Positions 1-10,233 of a DNA stretch of 64,000 bases are shown here, one piece after another. Source of the stretch: Rhizophagus irregularis. Taxonomy: Eukaryota; Glomeromycota; Glomeromycetes; Glomerales; Glomeraceae. The notes below the pieces were generated by a model. That model saw only the letters and a program-made list of their open reading frames with translations, ran no database searches and was not told the origin of the DNA. The stretch is from the NCBI RefSeq assembly GCF_026210795.1, contig NC_089447.1:1118501-1182500 (forward strand), read 5' to 3'. The translations under genes were made by a program, and so were the position numbers. Each line of letters starts with the position of its first letter. Within the stretch, counting starts at the first letter, position 1.

Positions 1-1923
1 TTATAATAGTTCATCCACCTTTATTACTTCAGAATTTGATGATAAAGTATGTGATAACTTATATAATTAGTTTAATTAGTTTTATGTAATTTATTTTAAT
101 CTCTTACGCCAAATTATTATTTAATATTTCAAAGCCCAGTTTCAAGAGATTACCATCAGATCTGGAATCAAATTTTATATTTTCCTGTTCCATAGATGAT
201 AATATCAAACCAATTAAAAATTCAACCTGTTCAACTGGATTTTCAAAAAATCTTTCTCATATTCAAGATAGAAAAGAAAAGTCCTCAATTAATTTGACAA
301 CGAAAAAAAACACAAACAGAAATAGTATAATCGATTTAACTGCTGAAGATGAAGATAGTGATGCGACTTTGAGATCAGAGGATTCACATGAACAAAACTT
401 ACAAAAACCAGCGTATGAATTTCAGCCTAAAATAATATCGAATGAACATCAATCCAATGTATTAAAGTTAAATCAAGGAGAAAATAAGAATCTCATAGAA
501 ACAACAATTGATAATCTAAATTATGATGATTCCGTAACGCATCAGAAACGTAAACGTAAGGACGTAGTGGGTCAGGCTAATGTAAATCCAAAAATGACAG
601 AAGAAGATAAATTAGCTGCTAAAAAGATTAAAGAAGCCGAAAAATTGGAGAAGGTATTATTTATACTTTTTTTAAAAAATTTATCATTTTAAACTAATTT
701 AATTTAATAACCAGAAAACTCAGAAGGAACAACAGAAATTGGAACGTAAAAGACAAAAGGAAGAACGCGAGGCCGAGAAAAAAAGGCTTAAACAAATTCA
801 GGAAGTTAACAAAATCAAGGGCAATAAACTAGAAATATGTCGAGAAATAATAGTTGATGTTTCAAATGATTTATCGAGTAAATCTCTAGTTGATTACTTA
901 CGGGATAATCCAAAATATAATTATATGACTATTAACACTTTTCAGCACGATATTCCTAATATTATTAAATGGCGAAGAAAAGTTACTGCAGAATGGGACG
1001 ATGAACTTTGTGCTTTCATGCCAATTCCAGAAAAGATTCAGGATGAATCGTTTTTATTGATTTATTTTGACGTGTCAGAATTTATCAAACTTATTAAAGA
1101 TGATAATTTATCAGAAAATATCAATAGATTAAGAGAAACTTTTATCAACAAGAAATTAGTTATATTAATTGAAGGTTATGAAAATTATTGTCGCAAGAGA
1201 AAAACACAAATTAATCGGAACTTTACCGATGCTGTTCGATTAGGTATAGAAGATCACGATGTCGAAGATATGGAAACCACTAGGGTTCCAACAAAAAAAA
1301 AGAAAAAGAATTATGAGCAAGAACCTGACCTCGAGGAAGTGGAAGAGAAGTTTTTGTGGTTGCAGATTATTGCGAAATGTCTTATTATTCACACAAAAGA
1401 TTTTGAGGATACAGCAGAAACGATAGGCATCTTGTCAACTGATATTGCAACTATACCATACAAGTAAATTATCTAATATCCTTTCCAATATTCTTATAGC
1501 ATTAATTTGATAATTTTCTCTTTTCATTAGGAATCGTAATTGTGATTTGAACTTTTGGGTTGAGGGACAAGTTCGTGTTGGAACAGGATCTAGTGATACT
1601 TGGCTGCGTATGTTACAAGAGATTCAACTTGTGACTGAGCCGGTAGCCAGAGGGATTATTAATATATATCCAACCGTCAAATCGTTATATGATGCATATA
1701 AGAAGTGTTTAACTAGAGAAGAAGCAGAAAGTCTTTTGTCGTTTGTTGAGGTAATTCTATCTTTCAGTTGTTGATTTTACGTGATAAATTTAACGTATGT
1801 ATTATTATTATTTTACAGATTCCTAATACTGGTTTTGCGCAACGTCGATGTATTAATAAACCTCTATCAAAAAAGATATATGAGATATTTATGGGAACTG
1901 ATCCGGATTATATAATTTCTTAA
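1..1923 (+). CDS. EME1: EME1/Mms4-type structure-specific endonuclease subunit (5' partial)
   Basis: Non-catalytic partner of Mus81 in the nuclear Mus81-Eme1 endonuclease, which resolves branched DNA such as stalled forks and recombination intermediates. The start lies before the window. Exons join in frame across introns 47-134, 654-714, 1464-1530 and 1751-1818, ending at TAA 1921-1923. The N-terminal half is acidic and low in complexity, with a Lys/Glu coiled coil (about 600-830). An ERCC4-like nuclease domain follows (about 835-1460, including YFDVSEFIKL and VILIEGYENYC). The C-terminus carries a helix-hairpin-helix-like segment with TEPVARGI. The ERCC4 region has no ERKxxxD motif, as expected for Eme1 and unlike Mus81 or XPF. 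Family assignment is firm; assignment to EME1 rather than another inactive ERCC4 partner rests on domain order. Confidence 0.8.
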
Positions 1924-2706
1924 AAATATTTATTTACATGAAGGAATTTAATTTTATCAAAAAGTAATTTTCTTTATCTCAAAGAACTTTATTCAAGATT
2001 GCTAATTTGTTAGAAAACCTTCATTAAAGATCGAAATTTATTATACCGATATAACTATTTGATAATCTTATTTTATAATACTGGCTTTTTTGATAGTAAT
2101 ATTATATACTTATTTAGTTCTAACAGATCAATAAAAAAAAAGAATTCTTTTGAACGAAAGTTCTTAAAATACAAAATTTGAATTCAGTATTATACCAAAA
2201 AATAAACGTTTGAGATCAGCTGCACGTGTGCTGTTCTTTCACCCCGCTCCGGACAATAAAATAACTAACTACGCTTACACATGTAAGAAAAATGTCAATC
2301 GTTCGGATTTTCTTGATATAACATGAAATTGACTATTAACTCTTACAATAACGTAATTAATGTACAAGATGAAATTAAAGTATGATCGTGGGTAAATAAT
2401 CACTTAAATTAAAATTTTGTACGAGATTATAAACATATAAAGTAATTATTTTTTGTAGTTGACAATTTTTTATGCATATCAACATTTGAATGACGTTTGT
2501 AATTTAAAAACGGATTTTTTGGGAAAGTTTAACATAATCTCTTATCATACGAAATCTCTGTAAATGCCGCAGATCAATTTTTTTTTTAAATTTCTAATAA
2601 ACGTGTCAGGATACTGGTAAAAAAAAATTAATGTAGATCTACGGTTACACATATAATTACAGATAACGATAATGCATTTTCTTTTCCTCCCAACTCATTA
2701 TCTACT
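1924..2706. other. Intergenic, 3' UTR of EME1-like and 5' region of the cis-prenyltransferase
   Basis: AT-rich spacer without a convincing ORF. It contains a short GC-richer patch with a CACGTG core near 2223 and homopolymer T/A runs near 2578 and 2620. Nothing else is recognised. Confidence 0.5.
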
Positions 2707-3818
2707 ATGTCTACCGTCTCAACGTTAACGCATGATTCAAAAACAACTGACAAAGAAGTATTTGATTCTACAATACCATCCTCACCAAAATCTTTATCCA
2801 AACAATTCCATGAATTCTTGATAAAAATATTAAAATATGGAAAAATCCCTCAGCACATTGGTTTTATTATGGATGGTAATAGAAGATTTGCAAGAAAAAT
2901 AAATGTTCAAACAGCGGAAGGGCATTATAGGGGATTTCTTAAAATGGAAGAGGCAAGTTATATATATATATTTTTTTTTTGCTTTTTTTTTTTTTTTGAT
3001 TCGATAGTATAAATATATTAAAATTGAACTTTATTTAGGTATTGGACATTTGTTTACAGCTTGGTATTAAAGTTGTTACTGTATACGCATTTAGCATTGA
3101 GAATTTTAAGCGACCAAAAGAAGAAGTAGATGCACTTATGCATCTGGCTAAAACGAAGTTAATAGAATTGTGTCAGAGGTAATAATTACTGAATTGAATA
3201 TTTACACGTATTTCTTTTTTTTTTCAAAAAATTTAAAAATAACAAAAATTTTCTTCAGCAAAACCGTGAAAAAGTATGGAGTTTGTGTCAGAATATTAGG
3301 AAATATGTCTTATGTTTCACAAGATTTGAGAGAAGTTATAGAAGAAGCAGTTGAAATGACAAAAAATAATAATCGGTAAATAATATTTTTTTTTTAAAAA
3401 AAAAGAAAAAATAAAAATATGAAATTATATTTAATTTTATTTAATTTATAATATTTATTTAAAAAATAATAGATCTATATTGAATGTATGTTTTTCTTAT
3501 ACTTCAAGAGATGAAATTACCAATTCTGTAAAATCAATTGTAAAAATGGTAGAAAATAAACAAATACAAGTAGGAGATATTAATGAAAATTTAATAGAAC
3601 AATGTTTATTTACTCATGGATGTCCACCTTTAGAAATTCTTATTCGAACATCAGGTGAAATTCGATTGAGTGATTTTCTTTTATGGCAATGTCATCAAGA
3701 TTGTTATATACATTTTGAGAATTGTTATTGGCCTGAGTTTTCTATTTGGAAGATGTTACAAATCATTCTAGAATATCAACTATCAAATAAGATTACAAGA
3801 AAAAAATCCTTTTTTTAA
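2707..3818 (+). CDS. cis-prenyltransferase (dehydrodolichyl diphosphate synthase, Rer2/Srt1 type)
   Basis: Condenses isopentenyl diphosphate units in cis onto farnesyl diphosphate to make dehydrodolichyl diphosphate, the precursor of the dolichol used in ER protein glycosylation. Four exons (2707-2952, 3039-3178, 3259-3375, 3473-3818) give 282 residues, a normal length. The family signature [13 protein letters not shown] is at about residue 52, with the catalytic Asp in [18 protein letters not shown] follows in exon 2, and [13 protein letters not shown] and [15 protein letters not shown] in exon 4. The last of these supplies the conserved Arg/Ser pair that binds the diphosphate. The first intron (2953-3038) begins GCAAGT, and only a GC-AG splice gives the expected [13 protein letters not shown] junction. 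A catalytic Rer2-like subunit is more likely than the inactive NgBR/Nus1 type because the N-terminal motif is intact. Confidence 0.9.
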
Positions 3819-3954
3819 TTTATATAAAAATAATTAATTAAATTAACACTCATACTTAGATTTAATTTTTTCAAGAAATATAATAATACTTTTAATTAAG
3901 AACTTTTCCAGTTAAAGCAATAAATTAAACTTTTTTAATTTTTGTTTAGACAAG

Positions 3955-4215
3955 TAATAAAAATATGGTAAAATAATACAGGATCTTGTTGGTATTATAG
4001 TTGGTATTATAGTATTTTTTATCTAGACTCTAGACTATAATGTATCAGGACATTATAGTATTAATATGTAGACTATAATGTATCAGGACATTAATAGTCT
4101 ACATATTAATCAATTAGATTATAATGTACCCAAGTAGACTATAAAGTACCAGGACCACTTAGGGGTTTTTTGTGATTATGTTGGTGTACCAGGACGTTAT
4201 ACTCTATTTGAGTCA
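3955..4215. repeat. Short tandem/inverted repeat cluster
   Basis: A 23-bp unit beginning GACTATAATGTATCAGGACA is perfectly repeated at 4033-4055 and 4071-4093. Decayed versions lie further right (for example GACTATAAAGTACCAGGA from about 4137). The second unit sits inside a perfect 17-bp inverted repeat, 4060-4076 against 4094-4110, which could fold as a hairpin. A smaller GGTATTATAGTT duplication lies just upstream near 3990-4010. The origin is unknown; it could be the remains of a small non-autonomous element. Confidence 0.6.
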
Positions 4216-4728
4216 ACTAAAGTGTAATGTATCTATATAAACTATATCGTGCCAGGCGTAAGCCTGCTTTTACACCTTTGTTTCTGCGCTTAAGAAGCTT
4301 ACTCTGGGTTGCCAAAAAATCGCCTTGATAGTACCCAGGTGGCGCTGTAAATCTGCAGTTAATTCAGCCAGCTCTATGCTATAATTCTGGCCGATATTTA
4401 GGATAGAATATCTTGCCTTTCAGTGAATGGATTCTTGCTTGTTAAAAAAAAAGCATGACGAGAACTTTCCAATAATATCAGAATTGCATGAATTGGATGG
4501 CTGGAATGCTGGATGCTGAACTATTGCGTCCCAAAGTTAAAGTTGAATTCATCTGCAAGGACGCCTGAGCAAATCCCTTCATAAAATCTTCCTTCTTAAC
4601 TTTGATTATACCAAGGATACTACCTGTTGAACGTTCTATTGCATAATCGAGATTTCCTTGCCCATTTCAACCCTATATAAGTTTTCCGGTATGAGTTTGA
4701 AATTATCTTTATAAAATGAGAGCAGCAC
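4216..4728. other. Gene-free stretch with possible decayed coding remnant
   Basis: No intact ORF. The composition is less AT-rich than the surrounding spacers. The minus strand around 4280-4420 can be read for about 50 codons with protein-like composition (for example ELAELTADLQRHLG) before a stop. This suggests a dead gene or transposon fragment; the family is not recognised. Confidence 0.3.
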
Positions 4729-4919
4729 TAAGGTTGCAGGCGAAACTCCATAATAAATGCGAAACTTGGTAAAACTATATTAAAAACTTAAATTGGTAAA
4801 ACCTAACTATAAAAATTATATGTAATGGCGAAACTATAATAAATTCTTATAAAAAAATTGTCGAAACTGAGGTTTAGACGTTTTGCCAAATTCAAAAACT
4901 AGTTTAACCCGCAACTATA
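4729..4919. mobile_element. hAT-like MITE, degraded copy
   Basis: This 191-bp non-coding element starts TAAGGTTGCAGGCGAAACT and ends GCAACTATA, imperfect terminal inverted repeats. The termini and internal phrases (GGTAAAAC, CGAAACTATAATAAA) match the better preserved element at 61946-62190 read on the minus strand. Flanks AGCAGCAC (4721-4728) and GAGAGCAC (4920-4927) share their last five bases, consistent with a decayed 8-bp target duplication. The TAAGG terminus fits the loose hAT consensus YARNG. Confidence 0.6.
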
Positions 4920-5077
4920 GAGAGCACTGACAAGTTAATGATGCATTTTAGGAACGACCAATCTGATAAAGGTTTGATGGCGCCTCGATGAGCAATTGTT
5001 TTTAGATATAAATACACAGAGCATTTCACAAAGATCTTGATCGTTTCGAGGCGAATATCTTCATGAGTACCGCCCCA

Positions 5078-5514
5078 TCATTTCAAGGCGAGCGGTTGAT
5101 ACATCATACGTATATAATCTTTAAAGACGTATGTTAGTCTACTTATTTGCCTTCCGTCTCGGGTGAACAACGATGGAGTGAGTTTTTCATAGTCTAAAAA
5201 TTCTATACTTAGTAAAGGCGAAGCAAAAAATAATATAGACGGACTTGTTGAATAATGCCTGCAATGAGGTGACTTACTCAAGTATTCCTGTTCACGGCTC
5301 GACGACTAAGACATGAATATGTTCCTTGGGAGGAAAGTATTTCGAAATCCTTTTTATTAAAAGGAGCTCGTCCTTGTCCCTGAGTTAGAGATTGCTTAAT
5401 CATCATACTAAATGTTATAACACCAAATAATTTATCCCAAATTTCTTCTTTATTAGAATTTGATATTGCCTCCAAAAATTCTTTAACAATAGAAGGCAAA
5501 AGCCTGGGAGACAA
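5078..5514 (-). pseudogene. Decayed ORF remnant of unknown family
   Basis: Two adjoining minus-strand reading frames (5278-5514 and 5078-5281) have protein-like composition, with segments such as SIVKEFLEAISNSNKEEIWD and DYEKLTPSLFTRDGR. They overlap by four bases in different frames, as in a frameshifted gene. No start context, splice sites or known motifs are seen. It could also be chance in a locally GC-richer stretch. Confidence 0.3.
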
Positions 5515-7651
5515 ATTATTTTTTGCTAAAAATAAACAGCCCGCATTATACCAATAATATGATTTGTATTTGCATTAGAGGAAACAAATTCTTTTGTAAT
5601 GACTCCATATTCCTTGTCTTACATGTTCTAGTTTCTCTGCATCTTTATGATCCTCAGCATAATATGTGAATGTTATTTAATTGCTGGGTTTTTTTGAAAC
5701 ATTTGTTACTCCTGTAGCAAATTTATTCCTTTTCTTGCGCTGCATACAAAATATACTGTACAATATATTTTGACACTTAAATGTTTTACTATTGTTTATG
5801 CGGGATTTTTTAATGTCTTTGTTAGAATTATCTTTAATAATCAAGTGAGTCGGTCGTTTCTATGTATTGTAACAATGCGATTTTTTTTTTTTAAAAAAAA
5901 AAAATTCCATTTATTTGGGCGATACAAAAAAAACATCTTTTTCCACGCGGCAAATACCCTGTCACAGTGTCACACCAACATTCTTTGCGACTTAACGTAA
6001 GATATTATAATAACCGCAATTTATTTAGCATAACTAATTGTATTTTATAATTATATGAAAGTTTGGTACATTAGTAATACATATTTGTACACAAAATAAG
6101 TAATTAATTAAATCATTTCATATTTTTATGATGATTAAATGATGATTTCACTTCATGTTATTTTTCTTCTTTTTCTTTTTTCGTAATAGTTAGTATCTGA
6201 AAGAAAGTGGGTAAAAAAAAAATTAAAAAAAAATTAAATATCAATAACTAATACTGCCATTTGATTTTTTTTTCATAATATTCATATATTATTTTTTGAT
6301 ATTTCCTCATGATGACTAATGTGGCTTTTGTTCAACACAATTAGTAGTAGATAGTCAGCTGTAACTTTTTTTTCAAATGTAATTGAAATTCTTTTAAAAT
6401 AAAACGATTATGTTTTTATTAGAATTAGAATGATCACACGTCAAAATATATTGAAATTATTTACAGTATTATTGATTGATTTAAAAAATATGCATTTAAA
6501 GATTTTTGAAATAAGAAAAATTCCTTTCTATAGTCACAATTATAATATTACATTTTTATCAACTGACATTCTGCTTACATTGATTTATTTATTTATATTA
6601 CATGATACAATATTATTATGCAAATGAATAAAATTTTTTTATATAAAAAAAAAAACTTTTAAATTAAAAAGCTTTTGTAAAGGTATATTTTAATTTGGGT
6701 TAATTAACCGGGAGGAAATTAACCGGTAAGGAATTAATGTTAATCCTGGGAATGGGTTTACTTTGGAATTTTCTTTTTTAAAACAAAAGAATAAAAAACA
6801 ATAAGATCTTATTATAATAATATAAATAATATAATATGATACATTTAGTGATATACAGCATATATGGATTGGCTGAATGGGGAAAATCCTGATCCCCCAA
6901 AACTTGTGAACAAACAAATAAAAAAAAGGATCCCGTAGTTATTATATTTCAGTTATTGGAAATAATAATATCTATAGGTTACTTTAAACGATTGTTAAAA
7001 AATAATGATATATTCGGACGACAAAGCTAATAATAACGGATTCAAACCTTCCAAAATTATACAAATCAATTTCCAAATCATGCAACAATATTATCGCAAT
7101 CTGTTAAAAAAAAAGCTGTTAAAAAAAGTAAAAGAAATTTTTATTTTTTTTTTCTTGCGAATAATATATTCGGTAATATAAATCAAATGGTTTATGCATA
7201 TAATAAAATAAAATAATGAAATGCATCGTAGTAACTAGTAACGTAACGTATTACACATAATCGGCAGAAAAATTGTAATATAAACCTCCTTTCAAATTTG
7301 AGACAATCATAAATATATATCAAATGTGTAGGAGTTGCGTGCGAGATCTGCTACTGTTGTGACCGCTTCGTATGCACTTCGTATGCATGTAAGTTTCCCA
7401 CGTTGTTAGCATATAAGGCGTTATCATAATTAATTAAAAAAGATGTTACCGTTACAAAATGCGGACTGCGGGTTGAAATCTATAATATAAAATATTTATA
7501 TAATTGTATCACATTTCCATTTTTCATTATATTTATAAAATACACATATGGTAACCGAAAGCTTTGAAAATTTTTTAAAAGGAGGAAAAAACTTCCATGT
7601 GATTAAACAAGACAAATCTGGAACAAGCAATAACCGAAGAGGCGAGGACAA

Positions 7652-7687
<36 letters not shown>
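7652..7687. repeat. AAT trinucleotide microsatellite
   Basis: About twelve uninterrupted AAT units. On the minus strand this yields a spurious poly-isoleucine reading frame. Confidence 0.9.
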
Positions 7688-8659
7688 CATGAAAGAGTCA
7701 TAAAAAATAATTATTAATTTTTTTTTCTTAATCTTTTTATTATTATTGTAGTACTAATTGGAGTGTACAAATATAGATAAATTAAATAATTTATTACCAG
7801 GTTTTAACATCTTTAAGTGATAAATATGGTAAAACACAAAACGCCATTTAATTTTTGTAAATAAATCGCTACCGGGTATACAATTTTTCAGTTGCCATAA
7901 TATATATAATTTACTTTAGAGTCGAGACTCTTTGTTGGCGGTCAAATGATCTTTTTTTGTTGATTCGAATTTTATTTATTTTATTTATTTTTTTTTACAA
8001 ATATTTAAAATGTATTATTATTATGCCAGAAGAATGCAACATCCACTGACGATGTTATGACATATTTATAATAAAGTAAATAAGTAATATGATATGTTAA
8101 ATATTTTTTATATTAGTTGTGTATAACACTGATATCGACGTTCTTATATAATCAATCAAGTAATCGCCCGAAGGTTGAAAGAACTTTTTACTAGCATACA
8201 GCCATGATGCCGTTTTTTTAGGAACCACATGTTAATATGTATGCTAAATATGGATAGGTTGTACATTTACATTTTACCCGGTTTCAACGGTAATACAAAA
8301 GCATTATAGAGATGATCTATTTACCATATTTACTATATAATATACATACAGTACATCACTATCATTTTTTGCAAATTTAATTTCTTACGATTATATTTTT
8401 TTTATTATTAAATTTTAACAATCTCAAATTAATTATCTAAACAAATTATTCTAAATTTTGAGACTAAACTTGGTAATCAAAAATATATAAATTACATATT
8501 ATAGTATAAGAAATAAAAAAAAAGTAAATGATGATGTTTAAATATTAACAAAGAATTATTATAATTATAATTTTTATAATTAAAAATGAAAAATAAAACA
8601 GAATCACTAATAGAAATGATAATTTACAGAAAATTTCCATCGACCATTCCGTAATACAA

Positions 8660-8830
8660 CATATATATATATATATATATTACATAATATATACAGTATA
8701 GTTGTATATAATACATTATATATATAAATATATTACACATATATATATAAATATTATATTTTGCATATATATATATATAATAAATAAATATATACCAGAT
8801 ATAAAATATATTATATTACAGTTTTATAAT
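8660..8830. repeat. AT-dinucleotide-rich repeat region
   Basis: Several runs of TA/AT dinucleotides (for example 8660-8680 and 8766-8778) are separated by short AT-rich spacers. Simple-sequence DNA. Confidence 0.8.
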
Positions 8831-9149
8831 ATAGATGGTGTCAAACTAAAAAATTATAAATAAGCAATTGAATCAGCAAAAAAAAAATAAAAAAAAATAA
8901 AAAAATAAAAAAATCAAGTAAATTCAAAAATAATCATAGCAAGATCATTTTTTTAATAGTGATCACTTAGCAATACTTTTCATAAACATAAAGATCAAAG
9001 CCATTTTTATAACGTGAGAATTTTTTGAACTTTAAAGGAAAATATAATTAAAAACTACGAAATCTATCATTTTATATAAACTAGAATAAAAAAAATTTGA
9101 TTGTTCACAAATTCCACGTTAAAATACCAAGAGAACTTTTTTTTAAAGA

Positions 9150-9168
9150 ATGTCTGCACCAGCACCAC

Positions 9169-9203
<35 letters not shown>

Positions 9204-9383
9204 GCAGCGGCAGCGATAGCGGTAGTTAATCCTCCTAATCCTCCTCTTCCGCCAATTGCTCTCGCACCTCAACCACCTGTACTCCCGCCATCTCCTGTCT
9301 TCAACTTGGTGGATGAACAAGACTATGATAAAATATTTCATAGAAGTGGCACTTACGATTTCGGCAGGGACAGCGTATTGTAG
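9150..9383 (+). CDS. Hypothetical small Ala/Pro-rich protein
   Basis: An ATG-to-TAG frame of 77 residues. It opens with an Ala/Thr stretch encoded by a CAG-type repeat (AGCAACAGCAACAG...), continues with a Pro-rich segment (PPNPPLPP, PPVLPPSP) and ends in a non-repetitive tail (NLVDEQDYDKIFHRSGTYDF). No family is recognised. The stop lies seven bases before a 23-bp perfect inverted repeat, so the frame may be the 5' remnant of a longer gene cut by an insertion. It could equally be non-coding with a trinucleotide repeat. Confidence 0.3.
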
Positions 9384-9389
9384 AGGAAG

Positions 9390-9453
9390 CGTTTTCAAAA
9401 TGGTGTAGCCTAAAAAGAAGGCCAGATTAATAGGCTACACCATTTTGAAAACG
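9390..9453. repeat. Perfect 23-bp inverted repeat with 18-bp loop
   Basis: The arms 9390-9412 and 9431-9453 are exact reverse complements (left arm starts CGTTTTCAAAATGGTGTAGC). The loop is TAAAAAGAAGGCC-like. Twenty-three perfect pairs imply recent origin or selection. It may be a very short MITE, a transcription-end hairpin, or a snapback from replication. No flanking direct repeat is evident. Confidence 0.85.
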
Positions 9454-9463
9454 GATCACACAT

Positions 9464-9690
9464 TTCGATTTAATAATTCGTTAATATCGTTAATAACATT
9501 AATATTCGTTAATATCGTTAACATTAATACTTCGTTAACTTCGTTAATATCGTTAATAACATTTTATCGTTAATAATATTTCGTTCGTTAATAATATTTC
9601 GTTCGTTAATAATATTTCGTTAATACTCCTTTTATTTCGTTAATATTCTTTCGTTAATGTACTTATAATAATTCGTTAATGTACTTATAA
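9464..9690. repeat. TTCGTTAATA-type tandem repeat block
   Basis: Roughly twenty irregular units built on TTCGTTAATATCGTTAATA and CGTTAATAATATTTCGTT lie immediately downstream of the hairpin at 9390-9453. Unit length varies (about 10-19 bp), so this is a decayed minisatellite. Confidence 0.8.
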
Positions 9691-10233
9691 TATTTCATTT
9701 TTTATTTCGCTTTACTTTATCTTTATTAATACTTCATCTTCGTTATTATATTACAAACACAAACACGTATAGATTATATAAATCACAAACACAAACAAAT
9801 TATTATGAATTAAAAGTTTCTTTTTTTTTATTTGCTAATGACAGTGTTTACTTTGTCATGATCTTTGGTTAGCTAATGTAGCAATGCTAAAGACAATTTG
9901 TCATTGAATATAGTTTATTAGATATACAGTAAATCACCTAAAAAAAAAACAAAATAATTGCCTTCTATGTAACTTGTAAAAATTAAATCACGACTTTTAT
10001 TGCTTAACTAAATCATATATATTTAATATAGATTTACTAATTAAAATGTAATACTAAATTACTAAGGATTTTATTAAAAACATAAATAAACCAAATTTTT
10101 CAATTGCTTCCCAAAAAAAAATACTGATGACGTCCTTTAAACCCAATATTAAATGTAATACATTTTTTTAAATTTTTTTTTTTTTTTTTTCTAAATAAAT
10201 TTTTTTTTGTACTATTTCTTGTAAAAAAAAAAA
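9691..10233. other. Intergenic, upstream of NSRP1-like gene
   Basis: AT-rich spacer with long T and A homopolymers (10166-10190, 10201-10209, 10222-10233) just before the start codon. No gene is supported. Confidence 0.5.

Larger units (their letters stand above)
5515..9149. other. Long gene-poor region with microsatellites
   Basis: About 3.6 kb with no ORF that I can support; the longest frames are low-complexity. Visible structure: an A/T homopolymer block near 5880-5905, a perfect 12-bp palindrome GGTTAATTAACC near 6698-6709, an AAT trinucleotide array (about 7652-7687) and a dense AT-dinucleotide region (8660-8830). Confidence 0.5.

Noticed and set aside
6430-6627. 65-codon plus-strand frame
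   Set aside because: Hydrophobic, AT-driven composition with no start context, motif or neighbouring exon.
7496-7690. Minus-strand frame with poly-isoleucine
   Set aside because: Produced by the AAT microsatellite.
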